DNA of 64,000 nucleotides from assembly GCA_022648295.1 (NCBI GenBank), contig JALCME010000019.1:40696-104695 (forward strand). Reading direction: 5' to 3'. Of the stretch, positions 35,893-43,801 are shown piece by piece (position 1 is the first letter of the stretch; the number at the start of each line of letters is the position of its first letter). This DNA is from Bacteroides sp. (lineage in GTDB: Bacteria; Bacteroidota; Bacteroidia; Bacteroidales; Bacteroidaceae). The position numbers and the translations under genes were made by a program. The notes under the pieces are model-generated. The model was not told where the DNA came from and ran no database searches. It worked only from the letters and a program-made list of their open reading frames with translations.

Positions 35893-36801
35893 ATGAGTAA
35901 GAAAATTATCCACGTGAAAACGATTTCAGACGTTCACAACATGTTTGGGCTATCAAAGCCCAAACATCCTTTAATATCAATTATACAGCATGCCGACTTA
36001 CAATTAACTACAGATTTTGAAGAATGCTGGTTTAGTTCAGATATGTATATGATTTCACTGAAAGGAAAGCAACAGGCAAAATTGAAATATGGGCAAAACA
36101 ATTACGACTTTCAGGAAGGAACAATGGTTTTTATTGCCCCCAATCAGGCGTTTGCTGCACAAGATACGGATTTTTCTGACTCCGAAGACGAATGGAGCAT
36201 TCTGGTACATAAGGACTTTATTGCACAATCCACCTTAGGGAAGCAAATGGATAATTTTCATTTCTTTAAGTACGAGTCAAATGAAGCCCTGCATTTGTCC
36301 GAAGATGAAAAAGCCTCACTAACTGAAATTGCACACAAGATTAAACGGGAATATAACCAAAATATCGACAAACATACCAACGAAATCATTTGTGTCAATA
36401 TAGAATCGCTATTGAAATATTGCCAACGCTATTATGATCGGCAGTTTATTACGAGACAAAGTCAGAACAAAGAAACTTTGGTGCGATTCGAAGGTTATCT
36501 AAGAAACTATTTCAAAAAAGATTTGTCGACAAAAGGAATTCCAACAGTAAGCCAATGCGGTGAAGCGTTGAAAATGTCAGATCATTATCTAAGCGATTTA
36601 TTAAGGGCTGAAACAGGTAAAAGTGCAAAGGAACATATTGACTTATTCCTTGTTGATAAAGCAAAACACTTATTATTGCAATCGAACCAAAGTATCAGCG
36701 AAGTTGCGTACGAACTGGGATTTAATTATCCAAATCATTTCAGCAAATTGTTTAAATCAAAAACAGGATTGAGCCCAAGCGAGTTCAGAAATCACAATTA
36801 A
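35893..36801 (+). CDS. AraC family transcriptional regulator
   Basis: A 302-residue protein. The N-terminal cupin-like sensor domain (about 40-140, with GTMVFIAPNQAFAAQ as a beta-turn signature) is followed by a C-terminal AraC/XylS domain of two HTH motifs: VSQCGEALKMSDHYLSDLLR for the first and ISEVAYELGFNYPNHFSKLF with KTGLSPSEFR for the second. It is transcribed in the same direction as the SDR and SRPBCC genes and probably controls them through the 21-bp-spaced repeats at 34411-34448. Confidence 0.92.
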   Translation: MSKKIIHVKTISDVHNMFGLSKPKHPLISIIQHADLQLTTDFEECWFSSDMYMISLKGKQQAKLKYGQNNYDFQEGTMVFIAPNQAFAAQDTDFSDSEDEWSILVHKDFIAQSTLGKQMDNFHFFKYESNEALHLSEDEKASLTEIAHKIKREYNQNIDKHTNEIICVNIESLLKYCQRYYDRQFITRQSQNKETLVRFEGYLRNYFKKDLSTKGIPTVSQCGEALKMSDHYLSDLLRAETGKSAKEHIDLFLVDKAKHLLLQSNQSISEVAYELGFNYPNHFSKLFKSKTGLSPSEFRNHN

Positions 36802-36815
36802 AACATATAATTCTA

Positions 36816-36868
36816 TATATAAGACCTATTTTAATGAATCAGTAGCTATCATAAAAGGTCTTTATATA
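36816..36868 (+). terminator. Hairpin after the AraC gene
   Basis: TATATAAGACCT (36816-36827) pairs with AGGTCTTTATATA (36856-36868) with one bulged T; long loop. Likely ends the AraC transcript. Confidence 0.6.
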
Positions 36869-37003
36869 AATTTCAGGTACTTAAATAATGAAATAAATAT
36901 AAGTCCGAACAGTCCTCTGCCACTAAAAGTAACACTATTTTTACACAAATAAAGCATTAGTATTAAATATATTCTTTCCTCACTGAAAAACACACACTAA
37001 TAA

Positions 37004-37034
37004 TTGCAATGCTCATCATTTTTTTTTAAGTTTG
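37004..37034 (+). promoter_or_regulatory. Promoter of the 37063 lipoprotein
   Basis: TTG at 37004-37006, a 20-nt spacer and TAAGTTTG at 37027-37034, 28 nt before the chosen ATG. Confidence 0.65.
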
Positions 37035-37062
37035 TTTCCCAAACATTAAAAAGTTGATGATC

Positions 37063-37935
37063 ATGAAACATCTTTTATTAGTAGTTGCTAGCTGTGTCTT
37101 TATAGCATGTAATTCTGGAAATAACAGCGTAATCCTCAACGAACCGAAAACTGATGACGAAGGAGAGGTAAACAATGGCTTCACTCAAGAGCTACAGCTT
37201 TCAATCGAGAGTTTTGTTGTAACAAATGATATTGATTATGATTTTGAAATTTTAAAAGGGAATGAGCCTTATTCTGTCAATGTTGCTAACAAAGAAGATG
37301 CAAAAACGACTATTACAGGTAATAAGGTTACAGTGAATTTACTCAATAGTACGGCTAACATCACTGTAACAGACAGCAAGCAACAAAGTAAATCTATCCA
37401 GATTTATTCTTCAGCACCTTCGCTTAGCCACCATGGTTATACACTCGTTTCCGATCCTGATAGTACCCATTTCATAAATAATCTAGATTTCGGATCTGGT
37501 GGATACACCATTAAAAAGATTAAAGGCTCTTCAGCCACAGCTGAAATAGAAGGCACCAATAATTTAAAAATAACAAGCATCAAACCCGGAAACTCTTATT
37601 TTCAAATCATTGACAAGAGAGGTAGTATCGCTCCTCTTGAAGTAGTAGTATTATTGAATTATATACTAACAAACAAAAGTGCAGAAATTATTGCAATCCC
37701 CGATGAAGTTATTTCCATTCCATTACAGTATGGCGAAGGCGACTGGCAACTAACAGAAGATACCTCATCCTCGAATCTTATTGAGGAAGTAACCTTAATG
37801 CCAAAAGGTTCCATGAACAAGTATGATGTTTTGCAAATCAATACGACAAAAACCTCTGCTGTTGGAATGGCTGACATTCTGCTCAAAGATAAAGTCGACA
37901 ACTATGCTCGAATTACCATAAAAATACAACCATAA
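37063..37935 (+). CDS. Lipoprotein of unknown function
   Basis: A surface or periplasmic lipoprotein of about 290 residues starting MKHLLLVVASCVFIACNSG with the lipobox FIAC. I choose the ATG at 37063; TTG and ATG codons shortly upstream in frame add two or three residues. The mature protein is beta-rich and acidic, with two or three strand-turn-strand segments such as FDFEIL, NITVTDSKQQSKSIQIY and YFQIIDKRG that suggest immunoglobulin-like domains. No family recognised. It ends 1 nt before the convergent 37937 gene. Confidence 0.65.
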   Translation: MKHLLLVVASCVFIACNSGNNSVILNEPKTDDEGEVNNGFTQELQLSIESFVVTNDIDYDFEILKGNEPYSVNVANKEDAKTTITGNKVTVNLLNSTANITVTDSKQQSKSIQIYSSAPSLSHHGYTLVSDPDSTHFINNLDFGSGGYTIKKIKGSSATAEIEGTNNLKITSIKPGNSYFQIIDKRGSIAPLEVVVLLNYILTNKSAEIIAIPDEVISIPLQYGEGDWQLTEDTSSSNLIEEVTLMPKGSMNKYDVLQINTTKTSAVGMADILLKDKVDNYARITIKIQP

Positions 37936-37936
37936 T

Positions 37937-38233
37937 TCACTCTCTTCCGGAGAATTTCTTCAGAGTATAATAATTCAGGCGTTCTCCGGTATCGCATAAA
38001 GCAGATATGCTCCATAACAATATGCAGGAATAAACCACCACTGCTTCACCATCCCGCAAAGGGTGATCTATTTCCACACCCCAATAAGAATCTTTTCCGA
38101 ATACCATTCCTACAGCCCGTATTACTTTCCGGCTTATAAAAACAGGAATTCCTCCTTTATCATATCCATCCACAATTATCACATAAGCATGATCTGATTC
38201 CAACCGACATGCTTCTTCTTTCCAATAGACCAT
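37937..38233 (-). CDS. 98-residue hypothetical protein of a phage-type island
   Basis: A small protein beginning MVYWKEEACRLESDHAYVI. It is rich in Val, Tyr and Gly, with no signal peptide and no recognised domain. It follows the 38244 gene by 10 nt on the same strand, so the two form a small operon opposite the HTH gene at 38597. Association with a decayed phage-like module is inferred from position. It converges with the lipoprotein gene with a 1-nt gap. Confidence 0.5.
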   Translation of the reverse strand: MVYWKEEACRLESDHAYVIIVDGYDKGGIPVFISRKVIRAVGMVFGKDSYWGVEIDHPLRDGEAVVVYSCILLWSISALCDTGERLNYYTLKKFSGRE

Positions 38234-38243
38234 TTTAGCTAAA

Positions 38244-38456
38244 TTAAATTCTTTCTACTGTCTCATACGGATTATCCACCTCCTCAAACAACTTACCGCC
38301 ATTGTTAAGTGCCCACATTCTGATAAGCATGGCCAGAGGGCTCTGAGTTTGAAACTTCAATGCGCCATATACAGTCACAATAGAAACATTCTTAATTGCA
38401 GCTATTTCTTGGACCTTCTCCTTGTCCAATTTGATAAACCGTTCTTTTTTTCTCAT
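38244..38456 (-). CDS. Small HTH-like protein, possibly Cro/anti-repressor-like
   Basis: A 70-residue basic protein with a helix-turn-helix-like stretch, EKVQEIAAIKNVSIVTVYGALK, in parts resembling phage Cro-type DNA-binding regions. It is transcribed away from the HTH gene at 38597 with a 140-nt operator-like gap between them. This divergent layout is the usual lysis-lysogeny switch, but the regulatory link is inference. Confidence 0.5.
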   Translation of the reverse strand: MRKKERFIKLDKEKVQEIAAIKNVSIVTVYGALKFQTQSPLAMLIRMWALNNGGKLFEEVDNPYETVERI

Positions 38457-38596
38457 ATATTTTTTTTATAGATTAGTTATTTCTACCTTTGAAGCCATCT
38501 TTATTGGTTAAGGCAATGCAAATTTATACGTATTTGCGTAAAACATAAAACATTTGCGTATTTATTTTACACATACGCGGATTTTTAACATTAAAC
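38457..38596. promoter_or_regulatory. Operator-like region between divergent regulators
   Basis: ATTTGCGTA occurs at 38532-38540 and 38552-38560, 20 bp apart. An inverted half-site TACGC lies at 38574-38578 and a palindrome ATACGTAT at 38526-38533. CAAATTTA at 38519-38526 reads TAAATTTG on the minus strand and may be the -7 box of the 38456 gene. The plus-strand TACCTTTG at 38484-38491 may serve the 38597 gene. Confidence 0.55.
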
Positions 38597-39016
38597 ATGG
38601 TCAGCGATAGAATCGAAATACTTATAAACAAGCTTTCTGACGGCAAAAAAAGCCAATTTGCGAAGCGTATTGGTGTGGCTCCATCGGTCATAGGAAACAT
38701 TACCGGAGAAAGAAAAGGGAATCCAAGCTTTGAAGTAGCTCAAAAGATTCTCAACGCATTTGCGTCGATTAATCCAGACTGGCTATTGTTTGGCAAGGAG
38801 CCAATGTTCAGGCAAGCAGAAGCAAACAGCATGTCGCTCCACGAGGACCAAATATCTTATTATGCAACAGCGCAAAACAGAGAGGCTGACATTTACTATA
38901 AAATGTATAAAGAGAAGGATGCTGAAAATAAAGAATTAATAAAGGAAATAGGGCGGTTGGAAGAAAGGTTGAAAAAATATGAGCATACCGACCCCATATC
39001 CCCTCAAAAGACTTAA
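38597..39016 (+). CDS. Phage-repressor-type HTH protein
   Basis: A 139-residue protein. The N-terminal HTH (SQFAKRIGVAPSVIGNITGE, with GNPSFEVAQKILNAF as the last helices) is of the lambda-repressor type and is followed by NPDWLLFGKEPM, the typical ending of this domain in Bacteroides phage regulators. The C-terminal 50 residues are a charged coiled coil. No LexA-like peptidase domain is present. It faces the 38456 gene across the operator-like gap. Confidence 0.75.
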   Translation: MVSDRIEILINKLSDGKKSQFAKRIGVAPSVIGNITGERKGNPSFEVAQKILNAFASINPDWLLFGKEPMFRQAEANSMSLHEDQISYYATAQNREADIYYKMYKEKDAENKELIKEIGRLEERLKKYEHTDPISPQKT

Positions 39017-39295
39017 AAAAGAGTTCTAAATAATTAAACAGAAAAATCTTATTTTTATCTTTAGCAATACCCGCCTATTTAGAGGCCGTTTCCATGCATA
39101 TTCGCCTTTAGGTTACTTTCAGTTTGAGTAATTCAACTTACACGGAATATTTCCCATAATTTTGTTATTCTCTCAATGAGTGCTTCTAAAAGATAGCCAA
39201 CTAACAGGGTAGAGAAATAAGCTCTTGCCATATACTCCATTTAGTAAGGGAAAAAATCAATAAGCCAAGAGCATCGTGATTTATTGCAAGAGCAA
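39017..39295. other. Gene-free stretch before array 2
   Basis: No gene found in any frame. The only structure I see is GCTCTTGC (39221-39228) with its complement GCAAGAGC (39286-39293) and another CAAGAGC copy at about 39266. It could be decayed mobile DNA. Confidence 0.4.
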
Positions 39296-39449
39296 AAAGA
39301 ACTTGTATTGATGGTGAACAGAACCGCTATTTGAGTTAAACAGAAGTTCTATTTCGTCAAGAAAGAAATACAAGTAAAGTTGTTTGAGCTAGCAATTTGA
39401 GTTAAACAGAAGTTCTATTTCGTCTCAACAGAACTTCTATTTTGCTTGA
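39296..39449. repeat. 22-bp-period palindromic array, locus 2
   Basis: The motif AACAGAAnnnCTATTT begins at 39318, 39340, 39406 and 39428; the gaps are 22, 66 and 22 bp. A weaker copy at 39296 keeps the phase. A 30-bp perfect direct repeat spans 39330-39359 and 39396-39425. AGAAGTTCT (39409-39417) is complementary to AGAACTTCT (39431-39439). The array ends at the stop of the PPTase gene. Confidence 0.8.
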
Positions 39450-39450
39450 A

Positions 39451-40116
39451 TTAATCGTGCTTTTTGCCAGGCTTACGTAGCACAGAAGTAAGGCACAACA
39501 CAAAATCAGGATAAAGCAAATAGTGTAGACAAAACTTCAAATGATGCTCAGTTCTATACTCCTCCGCATGAAAGGAGCCTTGACCCGAAACAGAAAAAGG
39601 AAAGATACGCAAATGCTGCCTGAAATCGACATCAGAAGCATTCAGACACTTAAACATAACTTCTTTTGCCGACCAATGAAGTAGCAGGGACCAAGTTTCT
39701 GTCCCCTGATATGAAAAGGACTTCTCATCATCACGCATATATCTGTGCGCCACTTTACAAACCCGTTCGCTATAATGCTCGATATCAATGCCAACTTCCA
39801 TTTCCACATTTCCCAGTATAACGGACACATATCCTCGGGTATGAGAAATACTAATGGAAAAAGAATGATCTGTCAAATAAGGTTTTCCACTGGAATGATA
39901 AGCAATTTCTTTCTCTTCATCCAACAAAATATACAGTAAGACGCGCACCGAAAGCCATTCCAGTTGCCGGTTTTCAGAAGAAAAATGCAGTATATGCTGT
40001 TGATAACTCTCCCGGTGAGGACAAGGCAACAAAGCCAGCAGCCCTTCCACCTCTTCTTCTATTTTCCATATTCCCCACTGAAGATCGGATTCCTTATGGT
40101 GCGCAAACAGAGCCAT
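39451..40116 (-). CDS. 4'-phosphopantetheinyl transferase, Sfp type
   Basis: Transfers 4'-phosphopantetheine from CoA to a carrier protein serine. The 221-residue protein has the conserved SISISHTRGYV, the magnesium-binding VGIDIEHYSERV and the WSAKEVMFKCL signatures of the Sfp/AcpT superfamily. The carrier target is unknown; it lies 6 nt after gldE, a common Bacteroidetes order, so transcription with gldE is likely. Confidence 0.9.
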   Translation of the reverse strand: MALFAHHKESDLQWGIWKIEEEVEGLLALLPCPHRESYQQHILHFSSENRQLEWLSVRVLLYILLDEEKEIAYHSSGKPYLTDHSFSISISHTRGYVSVILGNVEMEVGIDIEHYSERVCKVAHRYMRDDEKSFSYQGTETWSLLLHWSAKEVMFKCLNASDVDFRQHLRIFPFSVSGQGSFHAEEYRTEHHLKFCLHYLLYPDFVLCLTSVLRKPGKKHD

Positions 40117-40122
40117 AACAAA

Positions 40123-41469
40123 TCAATCGGCTTTAACTCCATCGTCCGAAGGAGCAATAGTAAACTTTACTTTAAGAATACGCCTGTCATTCATTGCCAA
40201 TACCTCAAAAATATAACGACCATACGCCACCTTTTCATGCAATGCGGGAAATTCTCCTTTCAATTCCAATAGCAAACCGGCAACAGTATCAGCATCGCCC
40301 GCGACCTTTTCAAACTCCTCCTCTCCAACTTTCGTTATCTTATAAAAGTCAGTCAATAGCGTTTTTGCCTCAAACACCCATGTATGATCGTTCAGCACTA
40401 CATAATTGCGCTCATCATCGTCATATTCATCATGAATTTCACCAACAATCTCTTCAATAATATCCTCCATTGTCACAATGCCCGACGTACCTCCAAATTC
40501 ATCTACCACAATAGCAATATGTATCTTATTTGCCTGAAAATCACGCAATAGATCATCAATCATCTTAGTTTCCGGGACGAAATAAGGAGGACGGATTAAT
40601 GACTGCCAACGAAAGCTATCTCCTTTGCTCAAATGAGGAAGTAAATCCTTAATATAAAGTATCCCCTTGATATTGTCCCGCGTATTGGCATAAACCGGAA
40701 TACGCGAATAAGCATTGTCTACAATGCACTGCAACACGTCTTTAAAGGAAGTACGGATATCCAGATCAACTACATCCAAACGGGAAGTCATAACTTCTTT
40801 AGCAGTTTCACCACCAAAACGAATAATCCCCTCCAATATATTATTTTCTTCGGAAATCTCCGTTTTATCAGTCAATTCAAGCGCATGAGAAAGTTCGTCA
40901 ACCGATATATTATGACTCTTTTGAGCAAAATATTTATTTATAAACGAAGTGGAACGAACCAAAAGTGAAGAAAAGGGATAAAAAAGAGTACGACAAAAGC
41001 AAATACCCGGTGCTGCAAAACGACAAAACGACAATGTCTTCTGTGCCGAATAAATCTTAGGCATAATTTCGCCAAAGAGAAGTAAGATAAATGTAAGGAT
41101 AACAGTCAGAATGACAAATTGAGCAACAGGAGAATGAAACTCAAAAACATTCATAAAGAAAAAGTTGCATAGCATGATAATTGTTACGTTTACAAAGTTA
41201 TTCGTAATCAATATTGTTGCAAGTAACCTTTCGCTATCGTCGAGTAAACTCTTTATTTTTACATCCGAAGAATGCTCCCCCTCGTGGATAGCATTCATAT
41301 CCGCAGGCGAAAGAGAAAAGAAAGCTATTTCGGAAGCCGATGCGAAACCAGAAATAAGTAATAAAACACCTGCTAAAACAATAGCTATAAATGCTGAAAT
41401 AGAAGGAGAATGTACGGATATACCGTTAAAAATACCAGTCAACTGACATAAAAAAACGTCTGAGTCCAA
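40123..41469 (-). CDS. gldE: GldE-like CBS-domain membrane protein
   Basis: A 448-residue protein of the CorC/HlyC-type family: an N-terminal DUF21 membrane domain with four hydrophobic segments (for example IAIVLAGVLLLISGFASASE and the ILTVILTFILLLFGE part), two CBS domains (about residues 205-325), and the C-terminal CorC_HlyC domain with EEIVGEIHDEYDDD just before it. GldE is named for gliding motility in flavobacteria, but Bacteroides do not glide; a role in ion transport is more likely. TTG at 41467-41469 is the best start I see. Confidence 0.85.
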   Translation of the reverse strand: MDSDVFLCQLTGIFNGISVHSPSISAFIAIVLAGVLLLISGFASASEIAFFSLSPADMNAIHEGEHSSDVKIKSLLDDSERLLATILITNNFVNVTIIMLCNFFFMNVFEFHSPVAQFVILTVILTFILLLFGEIMPKIYSAQKTLSFCRFAAPGICFCRTLFYPFSSLLVRSTSFINKYFAQKSHNISVDELSHALELTDKTEISEENNILEGIIRFGGETAKEVMTSRLDVVDLDIRTSFKDVLQCIVDNAYSRIPVYANTRDNIKGILYIKDLLPHLSKGDSFRWQSLIRPPYFVPETKMIDDLLRDFQANKIHIAIVVDEFGGTSGIVTMEDIIEEIVGEIHDEYDDDERNYVVLNDHTWVFEAKTLLTDFYKITKVGEEEFEKVAGDADTVAGLLLELKGEFPALHEKVAYGRYIFEVLAMNDRRILKVKFTIAPSDDGVKAD

Positions 41470-41492
41470 AGATTTTAATTTTAGTTAAACAT

Positions 41493-41960
41493 TTAGAAAG
41501 GTAAATCATCCGCCGGATTATCCTCTTGCACAGAGCTTGCCTGCGATTGAGAAGGTTGTTGTACTGAAGGCTGAGCTGTCCCTGCTTGCGGCATAGACGA
41601 AGAAGCAATACCGACTGTTGAAGCACCCTTCGGAGTTAACATCTCCATGTTGTCCACAAAAATTTCCGTAACATAGCGTTTTGCACCCGCTTGATCATCA
41701 TACGAACGAGTACGGATTTTACCTTCTATGTAAAGTTTGTCCCCTTTGTGAACATACTTTTCAACAGTTTCGGCCAAACCATATCTAAAGACAAGATTAT
41801 GCCACTCCGTGCGTTCGGGAACCTGCGTTCCATTAGATAAAGTATATGCACGGTCGGTAGTAGCCAAAGGCAAGGAAGCCACAGCGGCCCCGGATTCAAA
41901 ATATCTCACTTCAGGATCTCTACCTACATTTCCAATCAATATTGCTTTATTTACAGACAT
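41493..41960 (-). CDS. ssb: Single-stranded DNA-binding protein
   Basis: OB-fold SSB of about 155 residues. The start is the ATG at 41958-41960 (MSVNKAILIGNVGRDPEVRYF), the family's usual N-terminus; the upstream frame adds ten residues. The EWHNLVFRYGLAETVEKYVHKGDKLY region forms the central strands. A Gln/Ser/Pro-rich linker leads to the acidic tip ADDLPF that docks repair proteins. It lies between mutY (minus strand, 74 nt upstream) and gldE (23 nt downstream). Confidence 0.97.
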   Translation of the reverse strand: MSVNKAILIGNVGRDPEVRYFESGAAVASLPLATTDRAYTLSNGTQVPERTEWHNLVFRYGLAETVEKYVHKGDKLYIEGKIRTRSYDDQAGAKRYVTEIFVDNMEMLTPKGASTVGIASSSMPQAGTAQPSVQQPSQSQASSVQEDNPADDLPF

Positions 41961-42034
41961 AATCGTTTCCTTTCTTTTTATTTTTGCCAAAATTAATGAG
42001 AATTATTTCACCATGCAAGAGAATAGAATAACTT

Positions 42035-43075
42035 TTATAGATATTTCTCCATAAAACCATGAATCAAACGTGAGACGGCGTATTGTTCCAAATCGCTTGA
42101 CTTCACTCGTAAAAAGGAAGAAAAAGAAGATGAACTTTCCGGCAAGATCACCTCATAAAAATTAGCATAAATAGTCCTATGCGACAGCACATGTTTCACT
42201 CCCATTGCTATGGGAGAAAAGACCGGTTCTTCCCCTTCGGCAAACAAAGCACGTACTTCAGGCAAAGCAGCGAATTCATCCTCCGTCACAGGCACGTCTG
42301 TCTCCACCAAAGGAAACTCATAAAGATTCTTCCAAATATCGTTCAACGTTCTCTTATGCAAGAAGGTGTATTCCCCCATACACACATACATATAATTAAA
42401 GTAACGATTTACAACTTTGGTTTTATGTGTCTTCACCGGAAGCCGGTCAACCATCCCCTTCCTTAAAGCAAAACATATATCAGCAATAGGACAGAAAAGA
42501 CAGTTCGGTGTTTTCGGAGTACATTGCATCGCACCAAAATCCATAATAGCCTGATTATAAATATCAGGCCGGGATGTATCCAACATCTCCTGCGCCAAAG
42601 CAGCAAACGTCTTCTTCCCCTCTGTCGTATCTATCGGAATATCTACCCCAAAATACCGGGAAAGTACCCTGTATACATTTCCATCAACCACTGCATAAGG
42701 CATGCCGTACGCAATAGAACAAATGGCAGCAGCCGTATAATCACCCACACCCTTCAAGGCTCTTACTCCTTCGTAAGTATTCGGAAAACAACCCTTCATA
42801 CTCTTAGCCGCCTCATGCAGATTACGGGCACGCGAATAGTAGCCCAATCCCTGCCAGTGCTTCAAGACCTCGTCTTCCGATGCAGATGCCAAAGCCGTTA
42901 CATCAGGAAAGCGACGGATAAACCGAAGAAAATAATCATACCCCTGCTCCACCCGGGTTTGCTGCAAGATAACTTCTGAAATCCAAATAATATAAGGGTC
43001 CCTTGTATCACGCCAAGGCAAATCACGCCTGTTCAAGGCATACCATTTAATTAAACTATTACTAAACACACTCAT
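42035..43075 (-). CDS. mutY: A/G-specific adenine glycosylase
   Basis: Removes adenine mispaired with 8-oxoguanine. The HhH-GPD core is LKGVGDYTAAAICSIAYGMPYAVVDGN in parts, with the catalytic Asp in VVDGN and the glutamate in ISEVILQQT. The iron-sulfur cluster ligands follow as Cys-x6-Cys-x2-Cys-x5-Cys (CTPKTPNCLFCPIADIC), and the C-terminal half is the NUDIX-like 8-oxoG recognition domain. 346 residues is usual. Confidence 0.97.
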   Translation of the reverse strand: MSVFSNSLIKWYALNRRDLPWRDTRDPYIIWISEVILQQTRVEQGYDYFLRFIRRFPDVTALASASEDEVLKHWQGLGYYSRARNLHEAAKSMKGCFPNTYEGVRALKGVGDYTAAAICSIAYGMPYAVVDGNVYRVLSRYFGVDIPIDTTEGKKTFAALAQEMLDTSRPDIYNQAIMDFGAMQCTPKTPNCLFCPIADICFALRKGMVDRLPVKTHKTKVVNRYFNYMYVCMGEYTFLHKRTLNDIWKNLYEFPLVETDVPVTEDEFAALPEVRALFAEGEEPVFSPIAMGVKHVLSHRTIYANFYEVILPESSSSFSSFLRVKSSDLEQYAVSRLIHGFMEKYL

Positions 43076-43216
43076 TCAAGAGTCTATATTAATTTAAGAA
43101 AAGAACTTTTTATTTCCATGGAACAAAAATAAGACTTTTCAGTCTAACAAAACTTAACCAATTGACTTTTTTAGAAAATAGTCTGGGATATATTTCTCAA
43201 AGAGCACAAAAAGCTA

Positions 43217-43224
43217 TATATTTG
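43217..43224 (+). promoter_or_regulatory. -7 box for the HU operon
   Basis: TATATTTG, 51 nt before the ATG of the HU gene at 43276. A TTG box at 19-21 nt upstream is not evident. Confidence 0.5.
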
Positions 43225-43275
43225 CAGTCCAAAAAATTAGGGAATTGTAGTAATAATCTTTTTTTTAATAAAAAA

Positions 43276-43551
43276 ATGACTAAAGCTGATATTGTAAACG
43301 AAATTACAAAGAACACCGGAATTGATAAAGTCACAGTACTTGCGACGATCGAAGCGTTTATGGACACAGTGAAAGCATCGTTGTCTGAAGATGAGAATGT
43401 ATATCTCCGTGGATTTGGTAGCTTTGTAGTAAAAAAGAGAGCGCAGAAAACTGCCCGTAACATCTCTAAAAATACTACTATTATTATTCCGGAACACAAC
43501 ATTCCGGCTTTTAAGCCTGCCAAAACATTCACTATCTCAGTGAAAAAATAA
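43276..43551 (+). CDS. HU family DNA-binding protein
   Basis: A 91-residue nucleoid protein. The ATG at 43276 gives MTKADIVNEITKNTGIDKVT, the standard HU start; an upstream frame open to 43162 is not coding. The arm region reads RGFGSFVVKKRAQKTARNIS and the C-terminal part ends FKPAKTFTISVKK. It heads the run HU, small basic protein, RNase G. Whether it is HU or IHF-like cannot be told, but the general role in DNA bending is known for the family. Confidence 0.95.
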   Translation: MTKADIVNEITKNTGIDKVTVLATIEAFMDTVKASLSEDENVYLRGFGSFVVKKRAQKTARNISKNTTIIIPEHNIPAFKPAKTFTISVKK

Positions 43552-43587
43552 TAAAACAAGAGTATTAACCTTTTAAATGTTGGAGTT

Positions 43588-43680
43588 ATGCCAAGCGGAA
43601 AGAAGAAAAAAAGACATAAAATGTCAACGCATAAGCGCAAAAAAAGACTAAGAAAAAATAGACATAAAAGTAAAAAATAA
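43588..43680 (+). CDS. 30-residue AURKAIP1/COX24-type (DUF1713) ribosomal-protein-like peptide
   Basis: A very small, extremely basic protein: it starts MPSGKKKKRHKMSTHK, contains RKKRLRKNRHK, and ends KSKK. This Arg/Lys/His pattern matches the C-terminal domain of mitochondrial mS38 (AURKAIP1) and its bacterial counterpart bS22 described in mycobacteria, which sits near the decoding centre of the small subunit. The gene lies 36 nt after HU and 121 nt before RNase G. Identification rests on a short match, but composition, length and neighbourhood support it. Confidence 0.75.
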   Translation: MPSGKKKKRHKMSTHKRKKRLRKNRHKSKK

Positions 43681-43706
43681 TTTTTAGTCTAAAAAATGGC
43701 AGAAAT

Positions 43707-43750
43707 AAAGAACAAACTTGTGTAATTTTTGTATCGCGGGTTTGTTCTTT
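43707..43750 (+). other. Hairpin in the RNase G leader
   Basis: AAAGAACAAAC (43707-43717) pairs perfectly with GTTTGTTCTTT (43740-43750), loop 22 nt. It is placed between the small basic gene and rng, 51 nt before the GTG start. It may attenuate the abundant HU transcript or act as an RNase site. Confidence 0.55.
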
Positions 43751-43801
43751 GTTTAAGTACCCAAATTGAAATATAATTGTAAGAATTAAAGCAAATAGAT
43801 T

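Noticed and set aside
39296..39449. CRISPR array
   Set aside because: Repeat units are contiguous at a 22-bp period with no unique spacers and no cas genes nearby.
43162..43275. 38-residue N-terminal extension of HU
   Set aside because: The promoter box lies inside it and HU proteins begin at the MTKADIV ATG.
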